Source of the DNA: Thermoleophilaceae bacterium
Lineage (GTDB): Bacteria > Actinomycetota > Thermoleophilia > Solirubrobacterales > Thermoleophilaceae
Assembly: GCA_030447725.1 (NCBI GenBank)
Contig: JAUJOQ010000002.1
Coordinates: 329,916 to 393,915 of the forward strand
Direction: 5' to 3'
Length of the DNA stretch: 64,000 nt
How positions within the stretch are numbered: position 1 is the stretch's first letter; every line of letters starts with the position of its first letter. The position numbers and the translations under genes are program-made. The notes beneath the pieces are model-generated. The model worked only from the letters and a program-made list of their open reading frames with translations, ran no database searches and had not been told where the DNA came from. Below are positions 34,369-42,656 of this stretch, one piece after another.

Positions 34369-34980
34369 ATGCGCGAATATTTTGCGCGCGCGGTGCCCGT
34401 CTGCGCCCTGGCCTGCTCGGCCATTGCCGGTATACCGCCCGTCGCCGAGGCCCAGGCTGAGGCTCCCGCAGCCGACCAGCCCGCCCAGCTCGAGGTTGCC
34501 GCCCCAGTTCACGTGACGAAGGTGAGATCGGTTCGCCCCCCACGCCGCAAGGTGGTGCACAAGAGGTTCAAGCCCGCCGCCAGGCCCGGTCCGCGGGGGG
34601 TGCGCCGGATCATCCACCTGGAGGCTCGCCGCTGGAACATCAGTCCGAGCAGCCTCTCGCGCCGCGTGGCTTGCGAGTCGAACTACCGCTGGTACGCCGG
34701 CAACGGCGCCTACCAGGGGCTGCTCCAGTTTGCGTCGAGCACCTTCTACCGCGGCCTGCGCTCGATCCGCAGCCGCAAGGTGAAGTTCGTGCGAGAGCGC
34801 AGGCGGATGGTGCGCGGGCTGAGGATCTTGCACTACTCGGACGCATTTGTGAAGCGCAAGCGGGGCATGAAGCGCCGGCAGAAGGTCGTGACCGTCTACC
34901 GCGGCACGCTGCCACGCAATCCGGCGGTGACACATGCTTGGACCAGTTGCGGATCGGCTCCCAGGCGATCCGCGGATTGA
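34369..34980 (+). CDS. Secreted transglycosylase/Rpf-like cell-wall protein
   Basis: A 203-residue exported protein with a signal peptide ending near IPPVAEAQAEA. A basic linker follows and then a lysozyme-like domain: RRVACESNYRWYAGNGAYQGLLQFASSTF, where the Glu (about residue 101) is in the catalytic position of transglycosylase-like/Rpf domains. The C-terminus is highly basic (RSRKVKFVRERRRM), which could aid binding to anionic wall polymers. It is preceded by GGAGG 8 nt before ATG and by a structured leader RNA, suggesting riboregulation of a wall-remodelling enzyme. Confidence 0.72.
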   Translation: MREYFARAVPVCALACSAIAGIPPVAEAQAEAPAADQPAQLEVAAPVHVTKVRSVRPPRRKVVHKRFKPAARPGPRGVRRIIHLEARRWNISPSSLSRRVACESNYRWYAGNGAYQGLLQFASSTFYRGLRSIRSRKVKFVRERRRMVRGLRILHYSDAFVKRKRGMKRRQKVVTVYRGTLPRNPAVTHAWTSCGSAPRRSAD

Positions 34981-35085
34981 GCGCCGTCGGGTCGAGCGAG
35001 TGGGCCTGCCCGGCCTGAGCCTGGTGTGGCAGAGCCCGCCGTGAGGTGCGCCCCGCTTGGCGCGTCCGAGCTATGTTGGGTCGCG

Positions 35086-35460
35086 GTGAACCGCGTCGAC
35101 ATCGCTCACGAGGTGTGCCACGCGTGGAACACCGGGAGCTACGACCAAATCTGGCGGCATCTCAGTGAGGACGTTGTCGTGCGCCCGACGGAGGTCACCT
35201 TCCAAAGCTTCCAGGGCCGAGAGGAGATCGAGCATCTGCGTTCCGATCTGGAGAACCTCGGGATCGCGGTCGCCAGCCGTTCGTTCTCGTGGGAAGAGCA
35301 TGGTGAGGACGTGATCGTCCAGGGATGGGGGCGCGTCATACAAGGTGACCACGATGACGAAATGCAGCTGGCCTGGCTGCTTCGTTTCCGTGGCGGGAAG
35401 GTCGTGCTGATCCAGACGTTCCTGAGCTACGAGAGCGCGCTGGAGTTCATCGAGGGCTAG
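35086..35460 (+). CDS. SnoaL/NTF2-like protein
   Basis: A 124-residue NTF2-fold protein starting at GTG 35086 (VNRVDIAHEVCHAWNTGSYD). The helix-sheet arrangement and the phrases HLSEDVVVRP and FQGREEIEHLRSDLENL match SnoaL-like/DUF4440 domains, used as small-molecule isomerases or binding modules. No catalytic residues can be assigned. The 3' end overlaps the convergent EAL gene by 4 bp. Confidence 0.75.
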   Translation: MNRVDIAHEVCHAWNTGSYDQIWRHLSEDVVVRPTEVTFQSFQGREEIEHLRSDLENLGIAVASRSFSWEEHGEDVIVQGWGRVIQGDHDDEMQLAWLLRFRGGKVVLIQTFLSYESALEFIEG

Positions 35461-36974
35461 GCGAGGATCGCGGGGCGTCCGATGTGAAAGCCCTGGGCGT
35501 AGTCGACTCCGAAATCGCTCAGCAACTGCAGCGTCTCTTGGTCCTCGACTCCCTCCGCGACGGTCTGCTGGCCGTAGTCCTTGGCCAGTCTGACGATGCT
35601 TTTCACGACCCGCTGGTCGGCCTCGCTGTCGGCCATGTCCCGCACGAAGGAGATGTCGATCTTCAGGTACTGCACGACCAGCTGTCGCTGGTAGGTGAGC
35701 GAGCCGTATCCGGTGCCGAAGTCATCGAGCGCGCACTTACAGCCCACCCGCGCTATCCGCTCCGAGAAGTCTCGCGCGGCGTCGATGTCCTCGACCGCTG
35801 CCGTCTCGGTGATCTCGAAGACGACCTTGGAGGGGTCGGCGCCGGACGTGTGAAGCTCTCGCTCGATCTCGCGGGTAAGCACTCGGTCACCGATCGACTG
35901 GCCTGAGAGGTTGATCTCGACCGAACGGCCTTCGGCGGCGAGGGCGATGCCGCGGTTCACCATGAAGCGGTCGATCTGGCCCATCAGCCCGAAGCGCTCG
36001 AACTGCGGCAGGAAATCGCCAGGTGAGATGACGTCATCGGGTCCTCCGTCGCCTTGCATCCGGACGAGCAGTTCCTCCTGCACGACCGCGCCGGAATGCA
36101 GGTCTACGATCGGTTGCGCGTATACGAGCAGGCGGTCTTCATAGATAGCCATGCGAATGCGCTCTTCCCATTCGAGGCGTTCGCTCAACTCCGCCTCGCG
36201 GAGCTTTCGGTCGGTGATGTCCGTCGAGATGCCGCACAGCGCGTAGGGCTCTCCGCGCTCGTCGCGCAGCGGGAACTTCAGCGTGATGTATGTCCGTAGC
36301 CCCGCGGCGACTTCGACCTCCTCCTCCAGCGATATCTCGACCCCCTCCTCGACCACCCGGCGATCGGTCTCGCGCGACGCCGGAAGGGCCTCCGGGGGGA
36401 GCACGTCTTCATCGCGCAAGCCGACAGCCGTTCCCGGCTCGAGGCCTAGGAGACGCTCGAACTCCGGGTTGCCCAGCAGGTAGCGGTAGTCGCCCCTTCG
36501 CTTGACATAGATAGCGGCGCTCGTGTTCTCGATGATGGCCTTCAGCTGCGCCTCGCTCGCGCGAAGCGCCCACTCCGCCCGCTTGCGTTCGGCGATGTCC
36601 GTGAACACGACCACGGCTCCTGTCTCCCCGTCGGGCAGCTCGAAAGGGGCCGAGGTATAGGAGACCTGCAGGGGCGACCCGTCCCGGCGGTAAAAGACAT
36701 CTTCGTCCACCCGCGCCGTTTCGCCCTCGAAGCGGACGGCCATGAGCGGACACTCCTCGATCGGGTAAGGAGACCCGTCCGGACGGCGATAGTGGGACAT
36801 CTGGTGAAGGTTTGCCCCGAGTAAGTCGCCAGATCCCCACCCCAGCCGCTGCTCAGCGATGGCATTCATGTAAAGAACCGCGCCGGACTGATCGACTGTG
36901 ATCAAGCCCTCGCCCATGCTCTCCACGACCGCCTCGAGGTACTCGGGCGAGGGTTGTTTGTCGGCTAAAGACAC
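35457..36974 (-). CDS. PAS-PAS-EAL c-di-GMP phosphodiesterase
   Basis: A 505-residue cytosolic sensor enzyme. PAS 1 spans about residues 10-130 (MGEGLITVDQSGAVLYMN), PAS 2 about 140-260 (IIENTSAAIYVKRRGDYRYLLGN), each followed by a DIAERKRAE/DITDRKLRE linker. The EAL domain keeps the catalytic signature as ELLVR, with INLSGQS, EITETA, DDFGTGYGSL, KIDISFVRDM and AEGVED, so phosphodiesterase activity is expected. PAS ligands are unknown. It complements the nearby GGDEF/HD-GYP enzyme and could lower c-di-GMP in response to light, oxygen or redox signals. Confidence 0.9.
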   Translation of the reverse strand: MSLADKQPSPEYLEAVVESMGEGLITVDQSGAVLYMNAIAEQRLGWGSGDLLGANLHQMSHYRRPDGSPYPIEECPLMAVRFEGETARVDEDVFYRRDGSPLQVSYTSAPFELPDGETGAVVVFTDIAERKRAEWALRASEAQLKAIIENTSAAIYVKRRGDYRYLLGNPEFERLLGLEPGTAVGLRDEDVLPPEALPASRETDRRVVEEGVEISLEEEVEVAAGLRTYITLKFPLRDERGEPYALCGISTDITDRKLREAELSERLEWEERIRMAIYEDRLLVYAQPIVDLHSGAVVQEELLVRMQGDGGPDDVISPGDFLPQFERFGLMGQIDRFMVNRGIALAAEGRSVEINLSGQSIGDRVLTREIERELHTSGADPSKVVFEITETAAVEDIDAARDFSERIARVGCKCALDDFGTGYGSLTYQRQLVVQYLKIDISFVRDMADSEADQRVVKSIVRLAKDYGQQTVAEGVEDQETLQLLSDFGVDYAQGFHIGRPAILA

Positions 36975-37001
36975 ACGATGCTCCCGATGGCTACGCGCAC
37001 G

Positions 37002-37739
37002 TCAGCGGATGTGGACCGGTGTTCCGACTGGCATGAGCCTCGCGAGTCGCCTGACAGCGGAGTTCGGGACGCGGACGCAGCCGTGGGAAGGTCTGCCCGG
37101 GATGAGCCAAGGCTCGTTGGTTCCATGGATGCCGATCACTCCCCCGCCGGGCCAGTCGCTGAGCACCGAGTACCCGGCGGTTCCGAACGCCCACGGCCCA
37201 TAGAGCCCCCCGGGGTCCGTGACCCTGAACTTCTCGCGGATCCAGAATCGGCCGGCCGGGGTAGGGGTGCCCGCCGCTCCGACACCGATCGGAGATCGCC
37301 AGATCCGCCGGCCAGAGCGGTAGAGGGTCGCGCGCAGGCGGCCGCGTTGGACCACCAAGCGGGTGCGGACGCGGTACAAGGGACCAAGAGCGGACTCCCG
37401 GACCCACCCCGTGCGCGCGTTCGGGCGCATCGGGATGCGGACGCGAAGCCAGCTGCCCCCGTGGCGATCGGTGAGGCGTCGCAGGACCGGGTAGACCTCG
37501 GGGAACCCGTCCTCGGTGAGGAGGTGAATCCGCGCGATCCGGCGCGAGGCCGGCGACGGCAGCCGCCTGACGGGTAACCGCTCTACGGGGTGGGCCCAGT
37601 GCGCGAAGCTCTCCCCGCCGGTGAGTCGCACGCTGTCGGCGGGCTGAGGAGCATCGGCGCTCGACGACGCCGGCAGCCCGACCGTCACCGCCACGGCGAG
37701 GAGCACCTGGATCCAGGGCGTGCACTTGGCACATCTCAT
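37002..37739 (-). CDS. L,D-transpeptidase (YkuD domain)
   Basis: A 245-residue secreted enzyme starting at ATG 37739 behind a good GGAGGG Shine-Dalgarno; the ORF-track extension to 37790 is unneeded. The signal peptide runs to about residue 29 (VGLPASSSADA). An SH3-like region follows, then a YkuD domain with HGTNEPWLIPGRPSHGCVRV, containing the catalytic Cys and both conserved His. It would make 3-3 cross-links in peptidoglycan or attach proteins. It lies 14 bp downstream of the ice-binding-like gene and may be in the same transcript. Confidence 0.92.
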   Translation of the reverse strand: MRCAKCTPWIQVLLAVAVTVGLPASSSADAPQPADSVRLTGGESFAHWAHPVERLPVRRLPSPASRRIARIHLLTEDGFPEVYPVLRRLTDRHGGSWLRVRIPMRPNARTGWVRESALGPLYRVRTRLVVQRGRLRATLYRSGRRIWRSPIGVGAAGTPTPAGRFWIREKFRVTDPGGLYGPWAFGTAGYSVLSDWPGGGVIGIHGTNEPWLIPGRPSHGCVRVPNSAVRRLARLMPVGTPVHIR

Positions 37740-37752
37740 GGTCCCTCCGGGT

Positions 37753-39087
37753 TCAGCCCGTGAAGCGCGGAGCCGGCAGGGCGAACGCACAGCGCCCGAA
37801 GCGACGCGTCGTCACTGACCGGTTGCCCTCGCGGTCACGCGCTACGACCCTGATCCGGTGAGGACCTACACGCAGTCCGCGGACCGTGACACGAAGTGAG
37901 AACCGCCTCAGGGTGGTCCCCTTCAGCAGCTTGCCGTCAAGGAAGACTCTCACCCTCCGGATCCCGTCACTGTCACGAACCCTGATGCGCGCCGTGAAGT
38001 CGCGCGTGGTGCAGACGGTGCCGGCAGGAGCCCGACGAGCGCCCGGCCTGCGAACCGGCGGTTGGCGAAGGCCGGGCAGGCCGAGAATCTTTACCAGCGG
38101 GCCCGCACCGGGGGCCCCCGAGCCGGGCCCCCCCGAGCCGGGGCCGCCGGTGCCGCCGGTGCCTGGGCCGTCGGAGCCGGGGCCGTCACCGCCGGGGCCG
38201 TCGGCGCCGGGGCCGTCGGCGCCGGGGCCGTCGCCGCCGGGTGGGGTCGGGCCGGGCTCCGTGCCCGGGGGGGTGGGGCCGGGGCCGGGCCCGGGACCGG
38301 GACCGGGGCTCGGCCCGGGCTCCGGGCCTGCCGCCGCGCACCGGGCACGCGTAACCGTGTCGTTGATCAACGTCACGGCGCCGTTGCGGGCCAGGAGCCG
38401 GCCGTCGACCGTCACGGCGTCATTCACAGAGATCGACGTCAACGCAAGGATGTTGCCCTTGAACGCAGTTCTCGTTCCGAGCGTCGCGGAACTGCCCACC
38501 TGCCAGAAGACGTTGCACGCTTGAGCGCCATTGATGAGGTTCACCCTGCTGTCGGTTGCCGTCGTGAGGGTCGACTCGATCTGGAAGATGAAGACGGCAT
38601 TGGGATTGCCCTGCGCGTCGAGCGTCAGGGGCCCCGTCAGCCCAAGCGAGGGAACCGACCCCGTCCTATAGACGCCAGGGGTGAGAATTCGCCCGCCGAC
38701 GTCGGGCGGCAGCGTCGCCGTGAACGGCCGTCCGGCGGCGTCGTTGTACGCGGTCACCAGGTCGACCTTCGCCTGCCGGGCCACAGCGTTGTTCACATGC
38801 CTCGCGCCATTCACCGTTCCCGGCGGAAACCCCGTCACCTCAGTGCCCGGATCCAAGCCCAGATCGCCGTTGATCACCGAAGGGCCTGTATTCGTGATCG
38901 TGCTTCCCGCCAGAACCGCGAAGGGTTCGGCCGTTCCAAGGCCCACCGGCGCCTGCGCCATCGCAGTACCGGCAAACGCCAGCGTCAACAGTGACGCTAG
39001 CCCAACAGCAAGGATGATGCGACGGGTGCACCGATGGAACACCAGAGCCCAACTCGAGGGACTCTCCGACCTGTGAGGGACAAGCAT
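37753..39087 (-). CDS. Secreted ice-binding-like (DUF3494) protein with Gly-Pro-rich linker
   Basis: A 444-residue exported protein. After a long leader (RIILAVGLASLLTLAFAGTAMAQA) comes a DUF3494 beta-solenoid (residues about 45-250): FAVLAGSTITNTGPSVINGDLG, FIFQIESTLTT, VFWQVGSSATLGTRTAFKGNILA. A Gly/Pro/Asp-rich repetitive linker (five near-identical 15-bp units within it) connects to a C-terminal beta-sandwich of the Big/fibronectin type (VRVFLDGKLLKGTTLRRF). DUF3494 proteins bind ice or act as adhesins; the linker and extra domain favour a surface adhesin. No LPXTG motif is seen. Confidence 0.85.
   Translation of the reverse strand: MLVPHRSESPSSWALVFHRCTRRIILAVGLASLLTLAFAGTAMAQAPVGLGTAEPFAVLAGSTITNTGPSVINGDLGLDPGTEVTGFPPGTVNGARHVNNAVARQAKVDLVTAYNDAAGRPFTATLPPDVGGRILTPGVYRTGSVPSLGLTGPLTLDAQGNPNAVFIFQIESTLTTATDSRVNLINGAQACNVFWQVGSSATLGTRTAFKGNILALTSISVNDAVTVDGRLLARNGAVTLINDTVTRARCAAAGPEPGPSPGPGPGPGPGPTPPGTEPGPTPPGGDGPGADGPGADGPGGDGPGSDGPGTGGTGGPGSGGPGSGAPGAGPLVKILGLPGLRQPPVRRPGARRAPAGTVCTTRDFTARIRVRDSDGIRRVRVFLDGKLLKGTTLRRFSLRVTVRGLRVGPHRIRVVARDREGNRSVTTRRFGRCAFALPAPRFTG
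38165..38239 (-). repeat. Five tandem 15-bp units in the ice-binding-like gene
   Basis: Five consecutive 15-bp units of the type GGGCCGTCGGCGCCG encode the Gly-Pro-Gly-Ala/Gly-Asp repeats of the interdomain linker. Two units are identical and the others differ at one to three bases. Such tracts can change length by slippage in frame. Flanking sequence on both sides is also GP-rich but less regular. Confidence 0.8.
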
Positions 39088-39176
39088 GTAAAACCGCCTT
39101 CCGACGACGCTTTAGGCCGAGCAGGCCACGGACCAATGCTCGAGAACGACGCGCCCGCACGGAAGCCCTCGCGAGG

Positions 39177-39206
39177 ATCGTAGCCTGTTCGGGCGCCAGA
39201 AGACAA
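39177..39206 (-). promoter_or_regulatory. Predicted promoter of the ice-binding-like gene
   Basis: On the minus strand TTGTCT (39206-39201) and TACGAT (39182-39177) are separated by 18 bp, a good sigma-70-type pair. It would give a 5' leader of roughly 80 nt before the ATG at 39087. A 10-bp palindrome, CAAGCGCTTG (39204-39213), overlaps the -35 box and could be an operator. The remaining gap to the P450 gene shows no other feature. Confidence 0.45.
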
Positions 39207-39240
39207 GCGCTTGCAAGTTGACACCCGCGCCCCGCGAGTT

Positions 39241-40623
39241 TCAAGCTTTGTTCTGAACGACCCGTACGCCCCGCCTTGGCACGAAGGTGACCCCCCTCCG
39301 CACACCCCGGTCTGGCTGGCGCCCCACCGGCCCGAGCTCCGCGCGCTCCAGCACCCGCCGGATCACCACCCGCATCTCGAACTCCGCGAAGCTCGCCCCC
39401 AGGCACCGCCGTGTCCCGCCGCCGAACGGCAGCCACGTGTAGGTGTCCGGCGGGTCGGAGCCAAGGAAGCGCTCGGGGCGGAACTCGGTGGCCGCTGGGT
39501 ACCGGTCCGCCCGCCGGTGGATCGCCGCGATCGACGGGTTGATCTCCACTCCCGGCGGGATCGCAAAGCCGCCTACCTCGAACGGCTCCTGGCCGCGCAC
39601 CACTCGCCCGATGCCCGAGATCACCGGGCGGATGCGCAGCGTCTCCTTCACCACCGCGCCGAGGTAGGCCTCGTCTCCCGATGCCAGCGACGCCCGAAGC
39701 CGAGCCAGCACCGGCGGATTGTGCAGCAGCAGGTCGAACGCCCACGCCAGCGCCGTCGCCGTCGTCTCGTGCCCCGCGACCAGCAGCGTCAGCAGCTCGT
39801 CGCGCAGCTCCTCGTCGGTCATCGGGCTTCCGCCCTCGTCGCGCGCCAGCACCAGCATCGACAGCACGTCCTCGCGTGAGGCCAGAGAATCTCCGGTGCG
39901 GTGCTCACCGGAACAACGTTCCGGCTGCGCTCCTCCCGAGCCCACCTCACCGCGCCGCGCGGCGATCTCCTCGTAGATGAGCTCGTCCACCGCTCGCCTG
40001 TGCTGCGCGAACTCCTCACCCGCCCCACTTCCGCGCCGCCCGCCCGTCAGCACCAGCATCAGCACGCCGGCCCGCGAGGCCACCGGGTCGATCATCGCCC
40101 GCAGCCTTCGCCTGAGCTCGAGAGAGCGCGACTCGTAGGTCACCCCGAACACCGCCCGCACGATCACGTCCAACGTCAGCGCCTGCATCGACCCCAGCAG
40201 CGCGAACTCCTCCCCGACCGGCCACGACTCGATTGCCCGGTCTGCCGCCTCGACCATGACCTCCTCGTACGCACGCATCCGCTGCCCGTGAAACGGCGGC
40301 AGCAGCAGCTTTCGTTGGCGCAGATGCTCCGCTCCGTCGAGCAGCAACACCGACCGCTCCCCCACCACTGGCCCCAGCAGCGCGTTCGCCTCTCCGGCCC
40401 GCAGCCGATCGGGCGAGCCGCGAAGCACCTGCTTGACCTGATCGACATCGAAGACCATCACGAACTGCGGGTCGAACAGGCTGCCAAAGATGACCACGTC
40501 CCCGTAGCGACGCCGGCAGAACTCGATCCACGGCGCCGGGAAGAAGAGAAACCCGGCCGTCTGCACCCAACGCGGCAGCCGCGGGCCAGGAGGAAGCGCT
40601 TGAACGCGTGCGCCAGCAGCCAT
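39241..40623 (-). CDS. Cytochrome P450 with in-frame palindromic insert
   Basis: A 460-residue P450 starting at ATG 40623 (MAAGARVQALPPGPR). The I-helix is LLVAGHETTATALAW, the ExxR is KETLRIRP, and the heme loop is FGGGTRRCLGASFAEFE with the axial Cys. Residues about 228-246 (GSGGAQPERCSGEHRTGDS), between the H-helix region and the REDVLSML segment, are encoded mostly by the 38-bp repeat also seen at 1-38, so the loop is probably an inserted element tolerated in frame. The class resembles CYP families acting on lipids or terpenoids; the substrate is unknown. No ferredoxin gene is adjacent. Confidence 0.88.
   Translation of the reverse strand: MAAGARVQALPPGPRLPRWVQTAGFLFFPAPWIEFCRRRYGDVVIFGSLFDPQFVMVFDVDQVKQVLRGSPDRLRAGEANALLGPVVGERSVLLLDGAEHLRQRKLLLPPFHGQRMRAYEEVMVEAADRAIESWPVGEEFALLGSMQALTLDVIVRAVFGVTYESRSLELRRRLRAMIDPVASRAGVLMLVLTGGRRGSGAGEEFAQHRRAVDELIYEEIAARRGEVGSGGAQPERCSGEHRTGDSLASREDVLSMLVLARDEGGSPMTDEELRDELLTLLVAGHETTATALAWAFDLLLHNPPVLARLRASLASGDEAYLGAVVKETLRIRPVISGIGRVVRGQEPFEVGGFAIPPGVEINPSIAAIHRRADRYPAATEFRPERFLGSDPPDTYTWLPFGGGTRRCLGASFAEFEMRVVIRRVLERAELGPVGRQPDRGVRRGVTFVPRRGVRVVQNKA
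39900..39937 (+). repeat. Palindromic repeat, copy B (inside P450 gene)
   Basis: Thirty-seven of 38 bases match the reverse complement of positions 1-38. The core is CCGGAAC-AA-CGTTCCGG, flanked by GCTGCGCTCCTCCC. It lies entirely within the P450 reading frame (antisense to this orientation) and adds residues GGAQPERCSGEH without breaking it. A dispersed palindromic element kept in a coding region is the simplest explanation. Confidence 0.8.
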
Positions 40624-40660
40624 CGCCGCCGATCCTGACAGCACGGGCACTCTAGGCTCG

Positions 40661-41443
40661 ATGGCCATGGACCTCCACCACATCCGCAGGGGCGAAGGCA
40701 GGCCCCTCGTGCTGATCCACGGACTCGGCTCCGACCACGGCAACTGGTCGCGCGTGCTCGCCCCGCTGGCCGACCAGCGGGAGGTGATCGCCCCCGACCT
40801 GCCCGGCTTCGGCGACAGCCCACCCCTGGCGGGGGAGCCGACCATCGCGGCGCTGGCCGACGCCCTCGAGGCCTTCTTCGCCCGGCATGACCTCGACGGG
40901 CCCGACGTGGTGGGCAGCTCCATGGGCGCCCGACTGGCGCTCGAGCTCGCGCGCCGCGGCAAGGCAGGCGCCACCGTGGCGCTGGCCCCCGGCGGGTTCT
41001 GGACCGAGAACGAGTTGCGCTTCTTCAGGGTGACCGTAGGCACCTCGATCAGGCTGGTCCGCGCTCTGGCGCCGGTGATGCCCCAGATCACGGGCAACCG
41101 GGTGGGGCGTGCGGCCCTGCTGGCCCAGTTCTCTGTCAGGCCCTGGGCGCTGCCCGCCTCGGTGGCCCTCCACGAGACGCAGTCCATCGCGCAGGCGTCC
41201 GCGCTCGACGAGACATTCCGCGCCCTCGTCGACGGCCCGCTTCAGGACGGCGCCGCCGACACTCCGGGCCGGGTCACGATCGGGTGGGGCCGCCAGGACC
41301 GCGTGCTCTTTCCCAGCCAGGCAGAGCGAGCCCGGGCCAGGTTCCCCAACGCCGAACTGCACTGGTTCGACAGGTGCGGCCACTTCCCGCAGTGGGACCA
41401 GCCGGAGGAGACCGCGGGGCTGATCCTGAGCCGCACCGGTTGA
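40661..41443 (+). CDS. Alpha/beta hydrolase
   Basis: A 260-residue hydrolase with HGLGSDHGNW (oxyanion loop), the nucleophile elbow VVGSSMGARLA (Ser near residue 85), an acid in GRQDRVLFP and the catalytic His in DRCGHFPQWDQPEE. The cap domain lies between about residues 120 and 190. It resembles C-C hydrolases and esterases, and the substrate is unknown. Divergent from the P450 gene by 37 bp, which may place both under shared control. ATG at 40667 is an alternative start. Confidence 0.85.
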   Translation: MAMDLHHIRRGEGRPLVLIHGLGSDHGNWSRVLAPLADQREVIAPDLPGFGDSPPLAGEPTIAALADALEAFFARHDLDGPDVVGSSMGARLALELARRGKAGATVALAPGGFWTENELRFFRVTVGTSIRLVRALAPVMPQITGNRVGRAALLAQFSVRPWALPASVALHETQSIAQASALDETFRALVDGPLQDGAADTPGRVTIGWGRQDRVLFPSQAERARARFPNAELHWFDRCGHFPQWDQPEETAGLILSRTG

Positions 41444-41450
41444 CTTGAGA

Positions 41451-42632
41451 GTGGCGACCATCGAGCAGGCCGCCGAGGCCCAGGAGAAGGACGAGGGCCA
41501 GGCCGCGGCCGAGCAGGCGGTGACCCCGCTCGAGCTGTTCTTCGACCTCGTGTTCGTGTTCGCGATCACCCAGGTCACCCAGTTCATCGCCGACGACCCG
41601 ACTTGGGAAGGCCTGGCGCGTGGGCTGCTGATCCTGGCCGCGGTGTGGTGGGCGTGGGTGGGCTACTCCTGGCTCACCAACTGGCTCGACACCGAGGAGG
41701 ACCTCACGCGCGTGGGCATCTTCGTCGCGATGGCCGCGATGTTCGTGGTGTCGCTGTCGATCCCCACCGCGTTCAACGAGCACGGCCTGCTCTTCGCCCT
41801 CGCCTACGCGGCGGTGCGCGTCGTCCACATCCTGCTCTACGGCTACGCCGCCAACGACGCCGACGTTCAGGAGGCCGTGCGCCGGTTCGCGCCCCCTGTG
41901 ACCGTGGCGGTGAGCCTGCTCGTGCTGGCCTCGTTCTTCGACGGCGCCGCGCAGGGCGCCATCTGGGCCGTGGCCATCGCCCTCGACTTCAGCGCCGCGC
42001 TGCTGGGCCGCGGCCAGAAGTGGAAGCTGCACCCGGGGCACTTCGCCGAGCGCCACGGGCTGATCGTGATCATCGCCTTCGGCGAGTCGATCGTGGCCAC
42101 CGGCCTGGGCGCCCAGGGCACGGGCCTGACAACCGCGGTGGTGATCGCCGCCCTGCTGTCGATCGTGCTTGCCGCCGCGCTGTGGTGGGCCTACTTCGAC
42201 GTGGTGGCAATCGTGGCCGAGCGCCGCCTCCGACAGGCGGGGCGCGTGGAGCAGGCGCTGATGGCGCGCGACTCCTACAGCTACATCCACCTGCTGATGA
42301 TCGCCGGGATCGTGCTGGTGGCGCTGGGGGCAAAGAAGACGATCGCCCACGTGGACGAGCCGCTGAAGATCGTGCCTGCCGTGGCGTTGTGCGGCGGCGT
42401 GGCGCTGTACCTGGTCGGCCACATCCTCTTCCGGCTGCGCAACGTGCGCACCTTCAACCGCCATCGATCCGTGGCGGCGGTGCTGGCGCTGGCCTGCATC
42501 CCACTGGCGGTCGAGATCGACGCCCTGGCCACCATGGCCCTGATGGCCGCCCTCACGGCGGGGCTGATCGGCTTCGAGGTGATTCGCTTCCGCGAGGCCC
42601 GCGGGCGCCTGCGGGCCTCCGTGCACGCGTAG
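41451..42632 (+). CDS. LtrA (low temperature requirement A) family membrane protein
   Basis: About 393 residues with roughly ten membrane helices. Family signatures are VTPLELFFDLVFVFAITQVTQ at the start and ERHGLIVIIAFGESIVATGLG in the middle. The function of LtrA is unknown; it was named for a Listeria mutant unable to grow in the cold. The GTG at 41451 or the TTG at 41445 begins 7 or 1 nt after the hydrolase stop, so they form an operon. The 801-residue antisense ORF in the track is a shadow. Confidence 0.85.
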   Translation: MATIEQAAEAQEKDEGQAAAEQAVTPLELFFDLVFVFAITQVTQFIADDPTWEGLARGLLILAAVWWAWVGYSWLTNWLDTEEDLTRVGIFVAMAAMFVVSLSIPTAFNEHGLLFALAYAAVRVVHILLYGYAANDADVQEAVRRFAPPVTVAVSLLVLASFFDGAAQGAIWAVAIALDFSAALLGRGQKWKLHPGHFAERHGLIVIIAFGESIVATGLGAQGTGLTTAVVIAALLSIVLAAALWWAYFDVVAIVAERRLRQAGRVEQALMARDSYSYIHLLMIAGIVLVALGAKKTIAHVDEPLKIVPAVALCGGVALYLVGHILFRLRNVRTFNRHRSVAAVLALACIPLAVEIDALATMALMAALTAGLIGFEVIRFREARGRLRASVHA

Positions 42633-42656
42633 CGCCCCTGCCACAATCCACAGGGC

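Noticed and set aside
38100-38340. CRISPR-like array
   Set aside because: The regular 15-bp units have no spacers and encode a Gly-Pro-rich linker in frame.
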